Source: an uncultured Eubacteriales bacterium
Lineage (GTDB): Bacteria > Bacillota > Clostridia > Oscillospirales > QAMX01
Assembly (NCBI GenBank): GCA_900551265.1
Contig: URVL01000094.1
Location: 1-8,271, forward strand
Direction: 5' to 3'
Length of the DNA: 8,271 nucleotides
The notes under the pieces: model-generated
What the model was told of the DNA's origin: nothing
The model's database searches: none
Seen by the model: only the letters and a program-made list of their open reading frames with translations
Shown: positions 1 to 6,396 of the stretch, piece after piece
How positions within the stretch are numbered: the stretch's first letter is position 1
How the letters are laid out: each line of letters starts with the position of its first letter
Program-made: the position numbers and the translations under genes

Positions 1-335
1 TGACCTGCGATAACATTCTGGTCACACCGAAGGGCGGTATCTGCGTGATCGATTACGCGGATGCGCTGACGGCGCCGCCGGAGGTAGAGCTCGCCTGCGT
101 AATATGCGAGGCGTTTCATCTGGAAAAGGCGTTTTTAAAGGGCTTTTTCGGCGACTATGATCCGCGGGCGCTTGCCGAAACCTGTCTCGCGGGGCTTTTG
201 CTCCACGACTTCGGCGCGAATATCATCTGCGACCGCCTCGCCGCGCCGGAAGAGCTAAAAAGTCTGGCCGCGCTGCGCAGGAAGATCCGAGACCGGCTGG
301 ACGTATCCTGGTTTGAACACACCGGAAAGGAATGA
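1..335 (+). CDS. APH-fold small-molecule kinase, C-terminal part (5' end outside window)
   Basis: The open frame enters from the left edge (first full codon at position 3) and ends at TGA 333-335, giving about 110 C-terminal residues. It opens with LTCDNILVTPKG followed by GICVIDYADA. This matches the end of the catalytic loop (HGDLxxxNIL) and the metal-binding Asp region of the aminoglycoside phosphotransferase / choline kinase / methylthioribose kinase superfamily. The catalytic His-Gly-Asp itself would lie just outside the window. The rest is helical with no membrane segment, as expected of the C-terminal lobe. The substrate cannot be read from this fragment. The next gene, ahcY, starts 6 nt after the stop, so the two are almost certainly co-transcribed. 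A role with nucleoside or methylthioribose by-products of S-adenosylmethionine is possible but is inference from context only. A GTG at 45 is internal to the domain and is not the real start. Confidence 0.75.
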   Translation, partial: TCDNILVTPKGGICVIDYADALTAPPEVELACVICEAFHLEKAFLKGFFGDYDPRALAETCLAGLLLHDFGANIICDRLAAPEELKSLAALRRKIRDRLDVSWFEHTGKE

Positions 336-341
336 TCCAAT

Positions 342-1580
342 ATGAGCAAGATCAAGTATCCCGAGCTTGCGCCGCAGGGCGCAAAGAAAATTGAATGGGT
401 GCGCGACTATATGCCCGTCCTCCGTGCGCTGGAGGAAACGTACCGCGAGACGAAGCCGTTTGCCGGTATGCGCGTGGCCGTATGCGTGCATCTGGAGGCC
501 AAAACCGCGTACCTCTGTCAGGTGCTGCGCGCCGCGGGCGCGGAGGTGTCCGTCACGGGCTGTAACCCGCTTTCCACTAAGGACGAAATTGCTGCGGCGC
601 TTTATGCCGAGGACTTCGATGTCTGCGGCTGGTTTGACGCGACGATGGACGAGTACCATGAGCACGTCCGTCACACGCTGTCCTGCCGCCCCCACATCAT
701 CATAGACGACGGCGGCGATTTCGTCGCCATGCTGCACGGTGAGCACCCGGAGTACGGAGAAAACCTGATCGGCGGCTGCGAGGAGACGACAACAGGCATC
801 CACCGCCTGAAAGCGCGCGCCGCAGCGGGAACGCTGAAGTTCCCGATGATGGCCGTCAACGATGCCGACTGCAAGCACCTTTTTGATAATCATCATGGCA
901 CCGGCCAGTCTACCTGGGACGCCATCATGTTTACGACGAACGTCATGGTTTCGGGAAAGACCGTCGTAGTCGCCGGTTACGGCAACTGCGGCAGCGGAAT
1001 CGCCCTGCGCGCCAAGGGGCTCGGCGCAAATGTGATCGTTACAGAGGTCAATCCCCATCGTGCGCTTGAGGCAGCGATGGATGGCTTCCGCGTGATGAAA
1101 ATGGACGACGCGGCGCCCCTGGGCGATATCTTTGTCACCGCGACCGGCTGCCGTGACGTAATCACGCGCCGCCACTTTGAGAAGATGAAAAACGACGCAA
1201 TCGTAGCAAACTCCGGTCATTTTGACGTGGAGTACAATTTAAACGATCTTGCCGCCATATCGGTCGAGCATTGGGAGCGCAAGCCCTTCATTGAGGGCTA
1301 CCGGCTGGCCGACGGGCGCATCATCAACTCCATGGCCGACGGCCGCCTTGTGAATATCTCGGCCGGAAACGGCCATCCGGCGGATATCATGGACCTCAGT
1401 TTTGCCATTCAGTTCATGAGCTGCCTTTACATGAAAGAGCACGGCCGCACGCTGGCGCCGGGACTCTACAACGTCCCGGCGGAGATTGACCATGAGATTG
1501 CGTTTATTAAGGCGCGGGCCATGGGTCTCGGCATCGATGTTCTCACGCCTGAGCAGGAGGCATATCTCGCGGGCATGTAA
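342..1580 (+). CDS. ahcY: Adenosylhomocysteinase (S-adenosylhomocysteine hydrolase)
   Basis: This 412-residue cytoplasmic enzyme reversibly splits S-adenosylhomocysteine into homocysteine and adenosine, removing the inhibitor left by methyltransferases. Family motifs appear in order: VHLEAKTAYL (substrate His), IIDDGGD (catalytic Asp), EETTTG (Glu), and NDADCKHLFDN with the catalytic Lys and Asp. Next come GTGQS, the NAD-binding loop GYGNCGSG at about residues 212-219, NSGHFDVE with the His near the active site, and NGHPADIMDLSFA. The protein ends at LTPEQEAYLAGM, so it lacks the Lys/Tyr-containing C-terminal tail of the animal enzyme. It resembles the short form known from archaea, Thermotoga and clostridia. 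The start is ATG 342, preceded by GGAAAGGAATGA as ribosome site. The kinase gene ends 6 nt upstream and a strong hairpin terminator follows. A relative acting on S-inosylhomocysteine cannot be excluded from sequence alone. Confidence 0.93.
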   Translation: MSKIKYPELAPQGAKKIEWVRDYMPVLRALEETYRETKPFAGMRVAVCVHLEAKTAYLCQVLRAAGAEVSVTGCNPLSTKDEIAAALYAEDFDVCGWFDATMDEYHEHVRHTLSCRPHIIIDDGGDFVAMLHGEHPEYGENLIGGCEETTTGIHRLKARAAAGTLKFPMMAVNDADCKHLFDNHHGTGQSTWDAIMFTTNVMVSGKTVVVAGYGNCGSGIALRAKGLGANVIVTEVNPHRALEAAMDGFRVMKMDDAAPLGDIFVTATGCRDVITRRHFEKMKNDAIVANSGHFDVEYNLNDLAAISVEHWERKPFIEGYRLADGRIINSMADGRLVNISAGNGHPADIMDLSFAIQFMSCLYMKEHGRTLAPGLYNVPAEIDHEIAFIKARAMGLGIDVLTPEQEAYLAGM

Positions 1581-1611
1581 GCGGCGCCGCCGGAAACAGA
1601 CCGAAAAAGCG

Positions 1612-1647
1612 GCAGGCGGAAACCAAAAGGTTTCCGCCTGCTTTTTT
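1612..1647 (+). terminator. Probable bidirectional intrinsic terminator between ahcY and the binding-protein gene
   Basis: A perfect 13-bp stem (1612-1624 with 1629-1641) closes an AAAA loop and is followed on the plus strand by six T (1642-1647). On the minus strand the same stem is followed, after a short CGC, by five T (complement of 1604-1608). It lies between two convergent genes whose stops are at 1580 and 1658, so it probably serves both. Confidence 0.9.
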
Positions 1648-1657
1648 ATGCTGTGTA

Positions 1658-3544
1658 TCATTCTTCAATTTCAATGGCGTCATAACCCATGGCAACCAGG
1701 AAGCGGTTGTAGCGGGCCTGCATGACGTTATAGTATTCCTGAAGGCCCAGGTTATCATACGCGTACTGGATTTGCTCGTCAATCTGATCGATGGAGGTCT
1801 CGCCAATGATTGCATTGGTGGTCATTTCGAGCAGATACGTGTCAACCAGGTCGGTCTTATACATGCTGATGACCTGTGCCTCCTCCGTAGTCGGCAGGGT
1901 CACGAAGGAATAGACGATCGTCGGGTTGAAGTTCTCCTGACCAAAGTCGGAGAGAATGTGCAGGAACTTGGTGGCGGGCGAATCATCGTCCCAGTCATAC
2001 ACTTCCTGCCACTCTTCCTTGGTCATAAACTCTTCCGTATAGCACTCGTTGTTGGCAATCGCCTCGTCCACGGAACCGTACTCCTGGCACTGAATGCCCC
2101 ATACGTTGTCAATATGAACGCTCGGCAGGCCATTGTAGTCCAGATATGTAGTACGCGGCGCGGCATACTCGTCCTGTTCCTTGGTCAGCTGATAGGTCGT
2201 GATGGTACCGTCGTCATTCCAATCATAGGCAACGCCCTCAATGCCGTGCTCAAAGAGCATCGCAAACTGCTGGCTGTGCGTGAAGTCAACAAAGCGGGCG
2301 GCTGCTTCCAGGTCTACGTCTGCACGGAATGTGATACCGGGGCCTCCGGCCACGCACTCCTGTGCGATGAAGCGCGGCGTAATACCGTCTACCGCCTGAA
2401 TGATGGGCATCGGCTCGTAATCAGCGTTCGGATCGCCGGTTTCAGTACGCCACAGGTAATCCTGCATCATTGTATAAGCGGAGACATAGTCGCCGCCGCA
2501 GTATACGCCGTAACTCCAGGCGCTGCCGCCTTCATTATTGAGGACGGTGCCGTCGTTATAGAGAGAGTTCATATAGGTCAGCCACGGCTTATAGCCTTCC
2601 ATCAGGCACGGTACCTCGATGACGCCGGTACCCGGATTTTCCTTAAAGTCGCCGTTGGGCAGGCCGAACCACTGCGCAATACCGCTCTGGTAACAGGTTT
2701 CAAAACCTACATGCGCCACCAGGCGCTCATCCGCCGCACCGTTGCCGTTGACATCGTTCTGCTGGAACGCAAGCAGCGCCTGACGGAACTCGTCCGTACT
2801 CTGCGGCATGGAAAGATCCAACTTGTCCAACCAGTCCTGACGGATATTCACGCTGTAACAGCCGTGCACCTGAACGGCAACGCGCTGATCCATACTGGAA
2901 TTGGAGAGATCCATGGACTTTGCGGTATTGTTACCAACTTTGATATAATACCAGTTTCCGTCTTCATACATGGCCCACGCCTTTAAGTACTCAAGCGGGC
3001 CGCCCGGTTCAAACAGCTCGGCCGCTGATTCGGAATAGGCGAGGATATCGTCCATGGGCGTAAAGCGGCCCTGATTGATCATTTCGACGACGGTATAGTC
3101 CGCCAGGGTTGTGGAATTCCCCTGTGAGAAGAAGGAATCTGGCAACGCGTTACCGGCAATCAGGCCGTTGAGTGTCGTCAGATAGGCGTTGGAATCTACT
3201 GCACTCCAATCGATGAGCAGCCCAAAGTCTTCCTCAGCAATGCGTATGAACTCCTTCCAAGTGGCAAAGTTCTGTGCCTCCGCCATGGTGTAGTCCCACT
3301 GATTGGCCTCGTAACCGAGCCAGGAGATTTCCTTTAAGTCCGGTTCTGCCGGGGCGTCGTCTCCCTCGGTGGATGCGTCTCCCTCGGTGGATGCATCTCC
3401 CTCGGTGGATGCATCTCCTTGTCCATCAGTCTGACTGTTGCTTCCCTGGTCGTCCGTCTGGCCTTCGTTATTCGAACAGGCGCTAAACAGGGCGACGAGC
3501 ATGAGGAGCGAAAGTAGCAGTGCAAGAATTCTTTTTGTTTTCAT
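1658..3544 (-). CDS. Extracellular solute-binding lipoprotein, LplA-like family (ABC sugar uptake)
   Basis: This 628-residue protein would be anchored outside the membrane and deliver a ligand, probably an oligosaccharide, to an ABC importer. Residues 1-23 form a lipoprotein signal peptide: MKTKR, a hydrophobic stretch, then LFSAC with Cys23 as the lipidation site. An acidic Gly/Gln/Asp-rich linker follows, including three DASTEG copies (residues 44-61). The folded domain begins near ISWLGYEANQW. Residues 264-273 (DVNGNGAADE) form a calcium-loop-like motif seen in LplA/AlgQ-type binding proteins. It is long for the family, which is usually around 500-560 residues. The start ATG at 3544 is preceded by AAGGAGG with 10 nt spacing. 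No permease or ATPase gene lies next to it, so its partners must be elsewhere. A degenerate paralog sits just upstream. A perfect palindrome at the predicted transcription start suggests regulation. The ligand is unknown; arabinose-containing glycans are a guess from the neighbouring GH51 gene. Confidence 0.88.
   Translation of the reverse strand: MKTKRILALLLSLLMLVALFSACSNNEGQTDDQGSNSQTDGQGDASTEGDASTEGDASTEGDDAPAEPDLKEISWLGYEANQWDYTMAEAQNFATWKEFIRIAEEDFGLLIDWSAVDSNAYLTTLNGLIAGNALPDSFFSQGNSTTLADYTVVEMINQGRFTPMDDILAYSESAAELFEPGGPLEYLKAWAMYEDGNWYYIKVGNNTAKSMDLSNSSMDQRVAVQVHGCYSVNIRQDWLDKLDLSMPQSTDEFRQALLAFQQNDVNGNGAADERLVAHVGFETCYQSGIAQWFGLPNGDFKENPGTGVIEVPCLMEGYKPWLTYMNSLYNDGTVLNNEGGSAWSYGVYCGGDYVSAYTMMQDYLWRTETGDPNADYEPMPIIQAVDGITPRFIAQECVAGGPGITFRADVDLEAAARFVDFTHSQQFAMLFEHGIEGVAYDWNDDGTITTYQLTKEQDEYAAPRTTYLDYNGLPSVHIDNVWGIQCQEYGSVDEAIANNECYTEEFMTKEEWQEVYDWDDDSPATKFLHILSDFGQENFNPTIVYSFVTLPTTEEAQVISMYKTDLVDTYLLEMTTNAIIGETSIDQIDEQIQYAYDNLGLQEYYNVMQARYNRFLVAMGYDAIEIEE
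3361..3414 (-). repeat. Three tandem 18-bp repeats in the lipoprotein linker
   Basis: Three back-to-back 18-bp units (3361-3378, 3379-3396, 3397-3414) differ at a single base; the first has GCGT where the others have GCAT. They encode DASTEG three times, in frame, in the acidic linker after the lipidated Cys. The unit length is a multiple of three, so slippage would change linker length without breaking the protein. The decayed paralog has no such repeats. Confidence 0.95.
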
Positions 3545-3591
3545 TCTCCCTTTTCCTCCTTAACATATTGGACGGGTATATTGTTTCTTGC

Positions 3592-3621
3592 TGTAAGATC
3601 TTGTATATACAAGATCTTACA
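3592..3621 (-). promoter_or_regulatory. Perfect 30-bp palindrome at the binding-protein transcription start (operator or 5' hairpin)
   Basis: Every base from 3592 to 3621 pairs with its mirror. The half reads TGTAAGATCT and the centre is TTGTATATACAA. It begins 6 nt downstream of the predicted -10 box and so covers the expected transcription start. The centre resembles operators of GntR-type sugar repressors: AraR sites carry TTGTA-CG-TACAA, and TreR-type sites are similar. In RNA it would form a hairpin at the very 5' end of the message. Which of the two functions applies cannot be decided here. Confidence 0.8.
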
Positions 3622-3627
3622 ATGTAT

Positions 3628-3656
3628 ATCTTACACAAGAGATCTTTGATTGTCAA
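3628..3656 (-). promoter_or_regulatory. SigA-type promoter of the binding-protein gene
   Basis: On the minus strand, TTGACA (complement of 3651-3656) is followed by 17 nt and TAAGAT (complement of 3628-3633). The -35 box is perfect and the -10 box has five of six consensus bases. The start would fall at about 3621, the outer edge of the palindrome, giving a leader of about 77 nt. Confidence 0.8.
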
Positions 3657-3717
3657 TAGTTTATGAACAATAAATTTAAAAAAAATTAAATGACATTATG
3701 AAGTCTTCGCTGTTTTT

Positions 3718-4209
3718 TCATGAATACGTCGTTTTTCGACATGATTTCAGGAAGCAGGCCATACAAATCCTACGGTGCAACGTATTGCGGCGGAACCGGT
3801 TCTGAGATGGGGAAAGCTGGGTATCTACGAGGTCCGTCTTATACATGCTGATGACCTGTGCCTCTTCCACGGTAGACAGGGTCATAAAGGAGTAAACGAT
3901 GGCCGGATTAAAGAGTCGTACGCCACGCCCTCGATACCGTGCTCAAAGACCATACCGATGCCGGTATTCTCCTGGAAAACGCCGTTTGGCAGTCCAAACC
4001 ACTGGCCGGCGCCCTGATAAACGCCCGTAAAGCCGAGGTGCGCGACATAGCGCTCATCTGCCGTCCTCTTCATCTGCCATACCCTGGCCGTCCATTGTGC
4101 TGTTGCGTCCCTGATCGTCCGTTTGGCCTGTGCCGTTTGCGCAGGCGCTAAAGAGCGCAACAAGCATAAGGATCGCAAGCAGCCATGCGAGGAGCTTCTT
4201 AGTCTTCAT
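3718..4209 (-). pseudogene. Decayed paralog of the LplA-like solute-binding lipoprotein
   Basis: Four collinear fragments match the intact binding protein downstream. (a) From ATG 4209, 51 codons start MKTKKLLAWLL and keep the LFSAC lipobox and a QTDDQGRNS linker, then stop at TGA 4054-4056; the first 43 codons align with parent residues 1-43. (b) In another frame, ADERYVAHLGF to GQWFGLPNGVFQENTG aligns with parent 271-308. (c) It is joined directly to VFEHGIEGVAYD, aligning with parent 430-441. (d) Back in the first frame, FNPAIVYSFMTLSTVEEAQ to KTDLVDT aligns with parent 539-569. An unrelated tail then runs to TGA at 3718. Three internal stretches and the C-terminus are missing, so no full binding protein can be made. 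The ribosome site (AAAGGAGG), lipobox, promoter and palindrome remain intact, which suggests recent decay or retained expression of the short reading frame. Confidence 0.88.
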
Positions 4210-4256
4210 TTTCCTTTCCTCCTTTAAAAAGTTTCACGGGCGTGTGGATTAACTGC

Positions 4257-4282
4257 ATAAACCCTGTATATACAGGGTTTAT
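4257..4282 (-). promoter_or_regulatory. Perfect 26-bp palindrome at the start of the decayed paralog (operator or 5' hairpin)
   Basis: All bases from 4257 to 4282 are mirror-complementary, with half ATAAACCCTGTAT. The centre TGTATATACA is identical to the centre of the palindrome at 3592-3621, while the arms are different. Its outer edge is 6 nt from the -10 box, the same gap as at the intact gene. The same or a related GntR-like repressor, or a shared 5' RNA hairpin design, would explain this. Confidence 0.8.
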
Positions 4283-4288
4283 AGCCTT

Positions 4289-4317
4289 ATCATACTATAC
4301 AACGTTAAAATTGTCAA
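4289..4317 (-). promoter_or_regulatory. SigA-type promoter of the decayed paralog
   Basis: On the minus strand, a perfect TTGACA (complement of 4312-4317) is followed by 17 nt and TATGAT (complement of 4289-4294). Sequence and spacing look fully functional. The start is predicted at about 4282, the edge of the palindrome. Confidence 0.8.
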
Positions 4318-4661
4318 TAAGTCATTAATAATTATTAGGACAATTTTAAAAGATATTTCAAATTTCAACCCATTTAAATCATATATATTCTACAAAATCT
4401 TGCTTTGCTTTTTTACAAAAACAGTATATTTATAAGAAGATACTTCCTTTAGCATGAAGATAATTTCAATAAATTCATTGATAACACTCTAATTCATTGA
4501 ATTTTTCCGCAATAGATAAACATAACTGCTGAGTAAATATGTTGTTTTTCTCTATTCTTTGTAAAAAGTGTACATTCATCACGCCGGGTGGTCACATGGC
4601 GGACCTTGTAAACCCGGATCTTTCAAAACTCTGAACATTTTGCCAAAATCCCCTCTCCGGC
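4318..4661. other. AT-rich intergenic region, no gene seen
   Basis: From 4318 to about 4565 the sequence is very AT-rich with no ribosome site followed by a credible reading frame on either strand. From about 4575 the composition becomes GC-richer. A nested hairpin can form there: CCGGGT 4584-4589 with ACCCGG 4612-4617, and inside it GGTC 4590-4593 with GACC 4602-4605. The frame upstream of the arabinofuranosidase start (from 4568) reads as unrelated low-quality protein and is not part of that gene. No known riboswitch or RNA was recognised. Confidence 0.6.
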
Positions 4662-4690
4662 TTGTCCGGTCCTGGTGCGGATGCTATAAT
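4662..4690 (+). promoter_or_regulatory. Probable SigA-type promoter of the arabinofuranosidase gene
   Basis: TTGTCC (4662-4667) is followed by a 17-nt spacer and a perfect TATAAT (4685-4690). The -35 box is weak (four of six), which suggests help from an activator or low basal expression. Transcription would start near 4697, giving a short leader before the GGAGG ribosome site at 4709-4713. No TGTATATACA core was seen here. Confidence 0.65.
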
Positions 4691-4720
4691 AAAGATAATT
4701 ATCATCATGGAGGTACGCTC

Positions 4721-6319
4721 ATGCCTAAGAAAGCAAAAGTAGTCGTCCATCCCGCATATGAGATCGGCGAGATCGATCCCAGATTGTACTCTGCGTTTCT
4801 GGAGCCGATCGGCAATATGGTCAACGGCAGCATGTATAACCCAAAGCACCCGACTGCGGATGCAGATGGTCTGCGTCATGATTTTATAGACGCACTCAAA
4901 AAGACGGATCTGCCTGCGGTTCGCCTGCCGGGCGGAAACTTTGTCTCGGGCTGGCAATGGAAGGATTCCATCGGCCCGAAGGAGAAGCGCCGTGCGCATC
5001 TGGACCTTGCGTGGCATCAGTACATCGATAACATGGTTGGTCACGACGAATACCTCAAATGGGCCGAGCTGGTCGGCACTGAGCCGCTTTACACCATCAA
5101 TATGGGTACCGGCGGTATTCAGGACGCTGTGGATATCGTGGAGTACACCAACCACAAAGGCGGCACGTATTGGTCCGACCTGCGTGCGGAGTACGGTCAT
5201 GCGGAGCCTTATAACGTAAAAACCTGGTATATCGGCAATGAGCCGGACGGTTACTGGCAGATTGGTTCCTGGGAGAAGGATCCGGCGGGCTACGGAAACC
5301 TCACGAACGAGGTTTCGAAGCTCATGAAATGGACCGACCCGCGCATTGAGACGATTGCGGCAGTGTCCTGCTCGCCGAATATGCTGCACTATCCGGACTG
5401 GGATCTCGAGGTGATGAAGCAGTGCTATCACAGCGTCGATTATATCTCGATGCACCACTATCAGTCCGTGCTGGACGGCGACCTTCCGACCTTCCTCGGC
5501 GCGTCCCGCTACTTTGAGGATTATATCAATACGGAAGTGGCCATGTGTGATTACGTCGCTGCGAAGCTGAAATCTCCGAAAAAGATGATGCTCTCCTTCG
5601 ACGAGTACGCCACGCACATGCGTCCCGGCGGCGAGCTGCACTATGGCCGCGGCGAATATCTGCATTATAAGGCGCACTACATCTTTGACCCGTCCCGCGA
5701 GCATGTCCGTCACGATCCGGACAACATGATGGGCCGTCCGCGCCGCGGCGGCGACATGTTAAACGCGCTTGCAAACGCCTCCACGCTCATGGCCTTTATC
5801 CGCCATGCCGACCGTGTGAAAATCGGCTGCATGACCGGTGGCCTCGGCGTCCTGGCTTCCACCGACCGTGAACATGTGTGGGCCACCGCCTCCGCCTATC
5901 CCTATACCCAGCTCATGCGTTATGGCCGCGGCACCTCGCTGCGCACCAGCGTGGACTGCGATACCTACGACATCCCGAGCTACATCGTGGACGATACGAA
6001 CCAGTATTATGAGCAGGAAGGCGTCGACTTCATCGACACTGCCGCCGCATATGACAAGGCCTCCGGAGAGGTCAACGTGTTTGTTGTCAACCGCAACTGG
6101 GAGTCCTCCAACGATGTGGAGCTCGATCTTGCCGGTTTTGAAGGGCTCTCCTTCATTGAGCACATCGAGATGTACACCGACGATCTCGAAAAGGCGAACA
6201 CCTGGGAGACGCCGGACGCCATCCGGCCGGTGGTAGACGCAAACGCCAAGTTTGAAGGCGGCAAGCTCTCTGCCAATGTAAAGGCCATGTCCTGGAATAT
6301 TTTCCGCTTTAAAAAGTAA
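4721..6319 (+). CDS. Alpha-L-arabinofuranosidase, glycoside hydrolase family 51
   Basis: This is a 532-residue cytoplasmic enzyme (no signal peptide) expected to release terminal arabinofuranose from imported arabino-oligosaccharides. The N-terminal TIM barrel shows VRLPGGNF (Arg68, Asn73), the family stretch GTGGIQDAVDIVEYTNH, and GGTYWSDLR. The acid/base is Glu174 in IGNEPDG and the nucleophile is Glu295 in LSFDEY. These positions closely match the studied Geobacillus enzyme (Glu175 and Glu294). The C-terminal beta domain includes VNVFVVNRNWE. The start is ATG 4721 because GGAGG lies 7 nt upstream and the family-like sequence begins right after; an upstream extension to 4568 has no family similarity. 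Differences from well-studied members: LEPIGN (residues 27-32) replaces the usual EHxGR, and KIGCMTGG replaces the usual stretch with a conserved Asn. It may belong to a separate GH51 clade with altered specificity. It converges with thiT, with a shared terminator between. Confidence 0.9.
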   Translation: MPKKAKVVVHPAYEIGEIDPRLYSAFLEPIGNMVNGSMYNPKHPTADADGLRHDFIDALKKTDLPAVRLPGGNFVSGWQWKDSIGPKEKRRAHLDLAWHQYIDNMVGHDEYLKWAELVGTEPLYTINMGTGGIQDAVDIVEYTNHKGGTYWSDLRAEYGHAEPYNVKTWYIGNEPDGYWQIGSWEKDPAGYGNLTNEVSKLMKWTDPRIETIAAVSCSPNMLHYPDWDLEVMKQCYHSVDYISMHHYQSVLDGDLPTFLGASRYFEDYINTEVAMCDYVAAKLKSPKKMMLSFDEYATHMRPGGELHYGRGEYLHYKAHYIFDPSREHVRHDPDNMMGRPRRGGDMLNALANASTLMAFIRHADRVKIGCMTGGLGVLASTDREHVWATASAYPYTQLMRYGRGTSLRTSVDCDTYDIPSYIVDDTNQYYEQEGVDFIDTAAAYDKASGEVNVFVVNRNWESSNDVELDLAGFEGLSFIEHIEMYTDDLEKANTWETPDAIRPVVDANAKFEGGKLSANVKAMSWNIFRFKK

Positions 6320-6339
6320 AAAGCCGGAATATGCCGGAA

Positions 6340-6380
6340 AAAGCCCCTGGAAACAAGATTGTTTCCAGGGGCTTTCTTCG
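6340..6380 (+). terminator. Probable bidirectional intrinsic terminator between GH51 gene and thiT
   Basis: A perfect 16-bp stem (6340-6355 with 6360-6375) closes a 4-nt AGAT loop. It is followed by a pyrimidine-rich, interrupted T run (TTTCTTCGTTTT). The A run on the left side (6338-6342) gives a short T run for the opposite strand. It lies between the convergent stops at 6319 and 6397. Confidence 0.85.
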
Positions 6381-6396
6381 TTTTCATGACGGATTT

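Noticed and set aside
255..1220. Long minus-strand open frame (321 codons) opposite ahcY
   Set aside because: It has no family motifs, lies fully antisense to a gene with complete SAH hydrolase motifs, and reads as a shadow of GC-rich codons.
1772..2986. Plus-strand open frame of 404 codons opposite the binding-protein gene
   Set aside because: It shows no domain or credible ribosome site and is antisense to a well-supported lipoprotein gene.
3882..4178. 98-codon minus-strand frame taken as an independent small gene
   Set aside because: It starts within the signal peptide of the decayed paralog in the wrong frame. Its middle matches parent residues 271-308 and 430-441, so it is part of the remnant.
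4590..4640. tRNA-like look with a CTTGTAA loop (possible Thr anticodon)
   Set aside because: The flanking bases do not form an anticodon stem, and no acceptor stem or T-arm sequence is present.
4568..4720. Upstream extension of the GH51 frame to a GTG at 4568
   Set aside because: The added 51 residues are unlike GH51 and contain the likely promoter. ATG 4721 has GGAGG at the right distance.
4592..5713. Minus-strand open frame of 373 codons opposite the GH51 gene
   Set aside because: It is antisense to a gene with clear catalytic motifs and shows no family features of its own.
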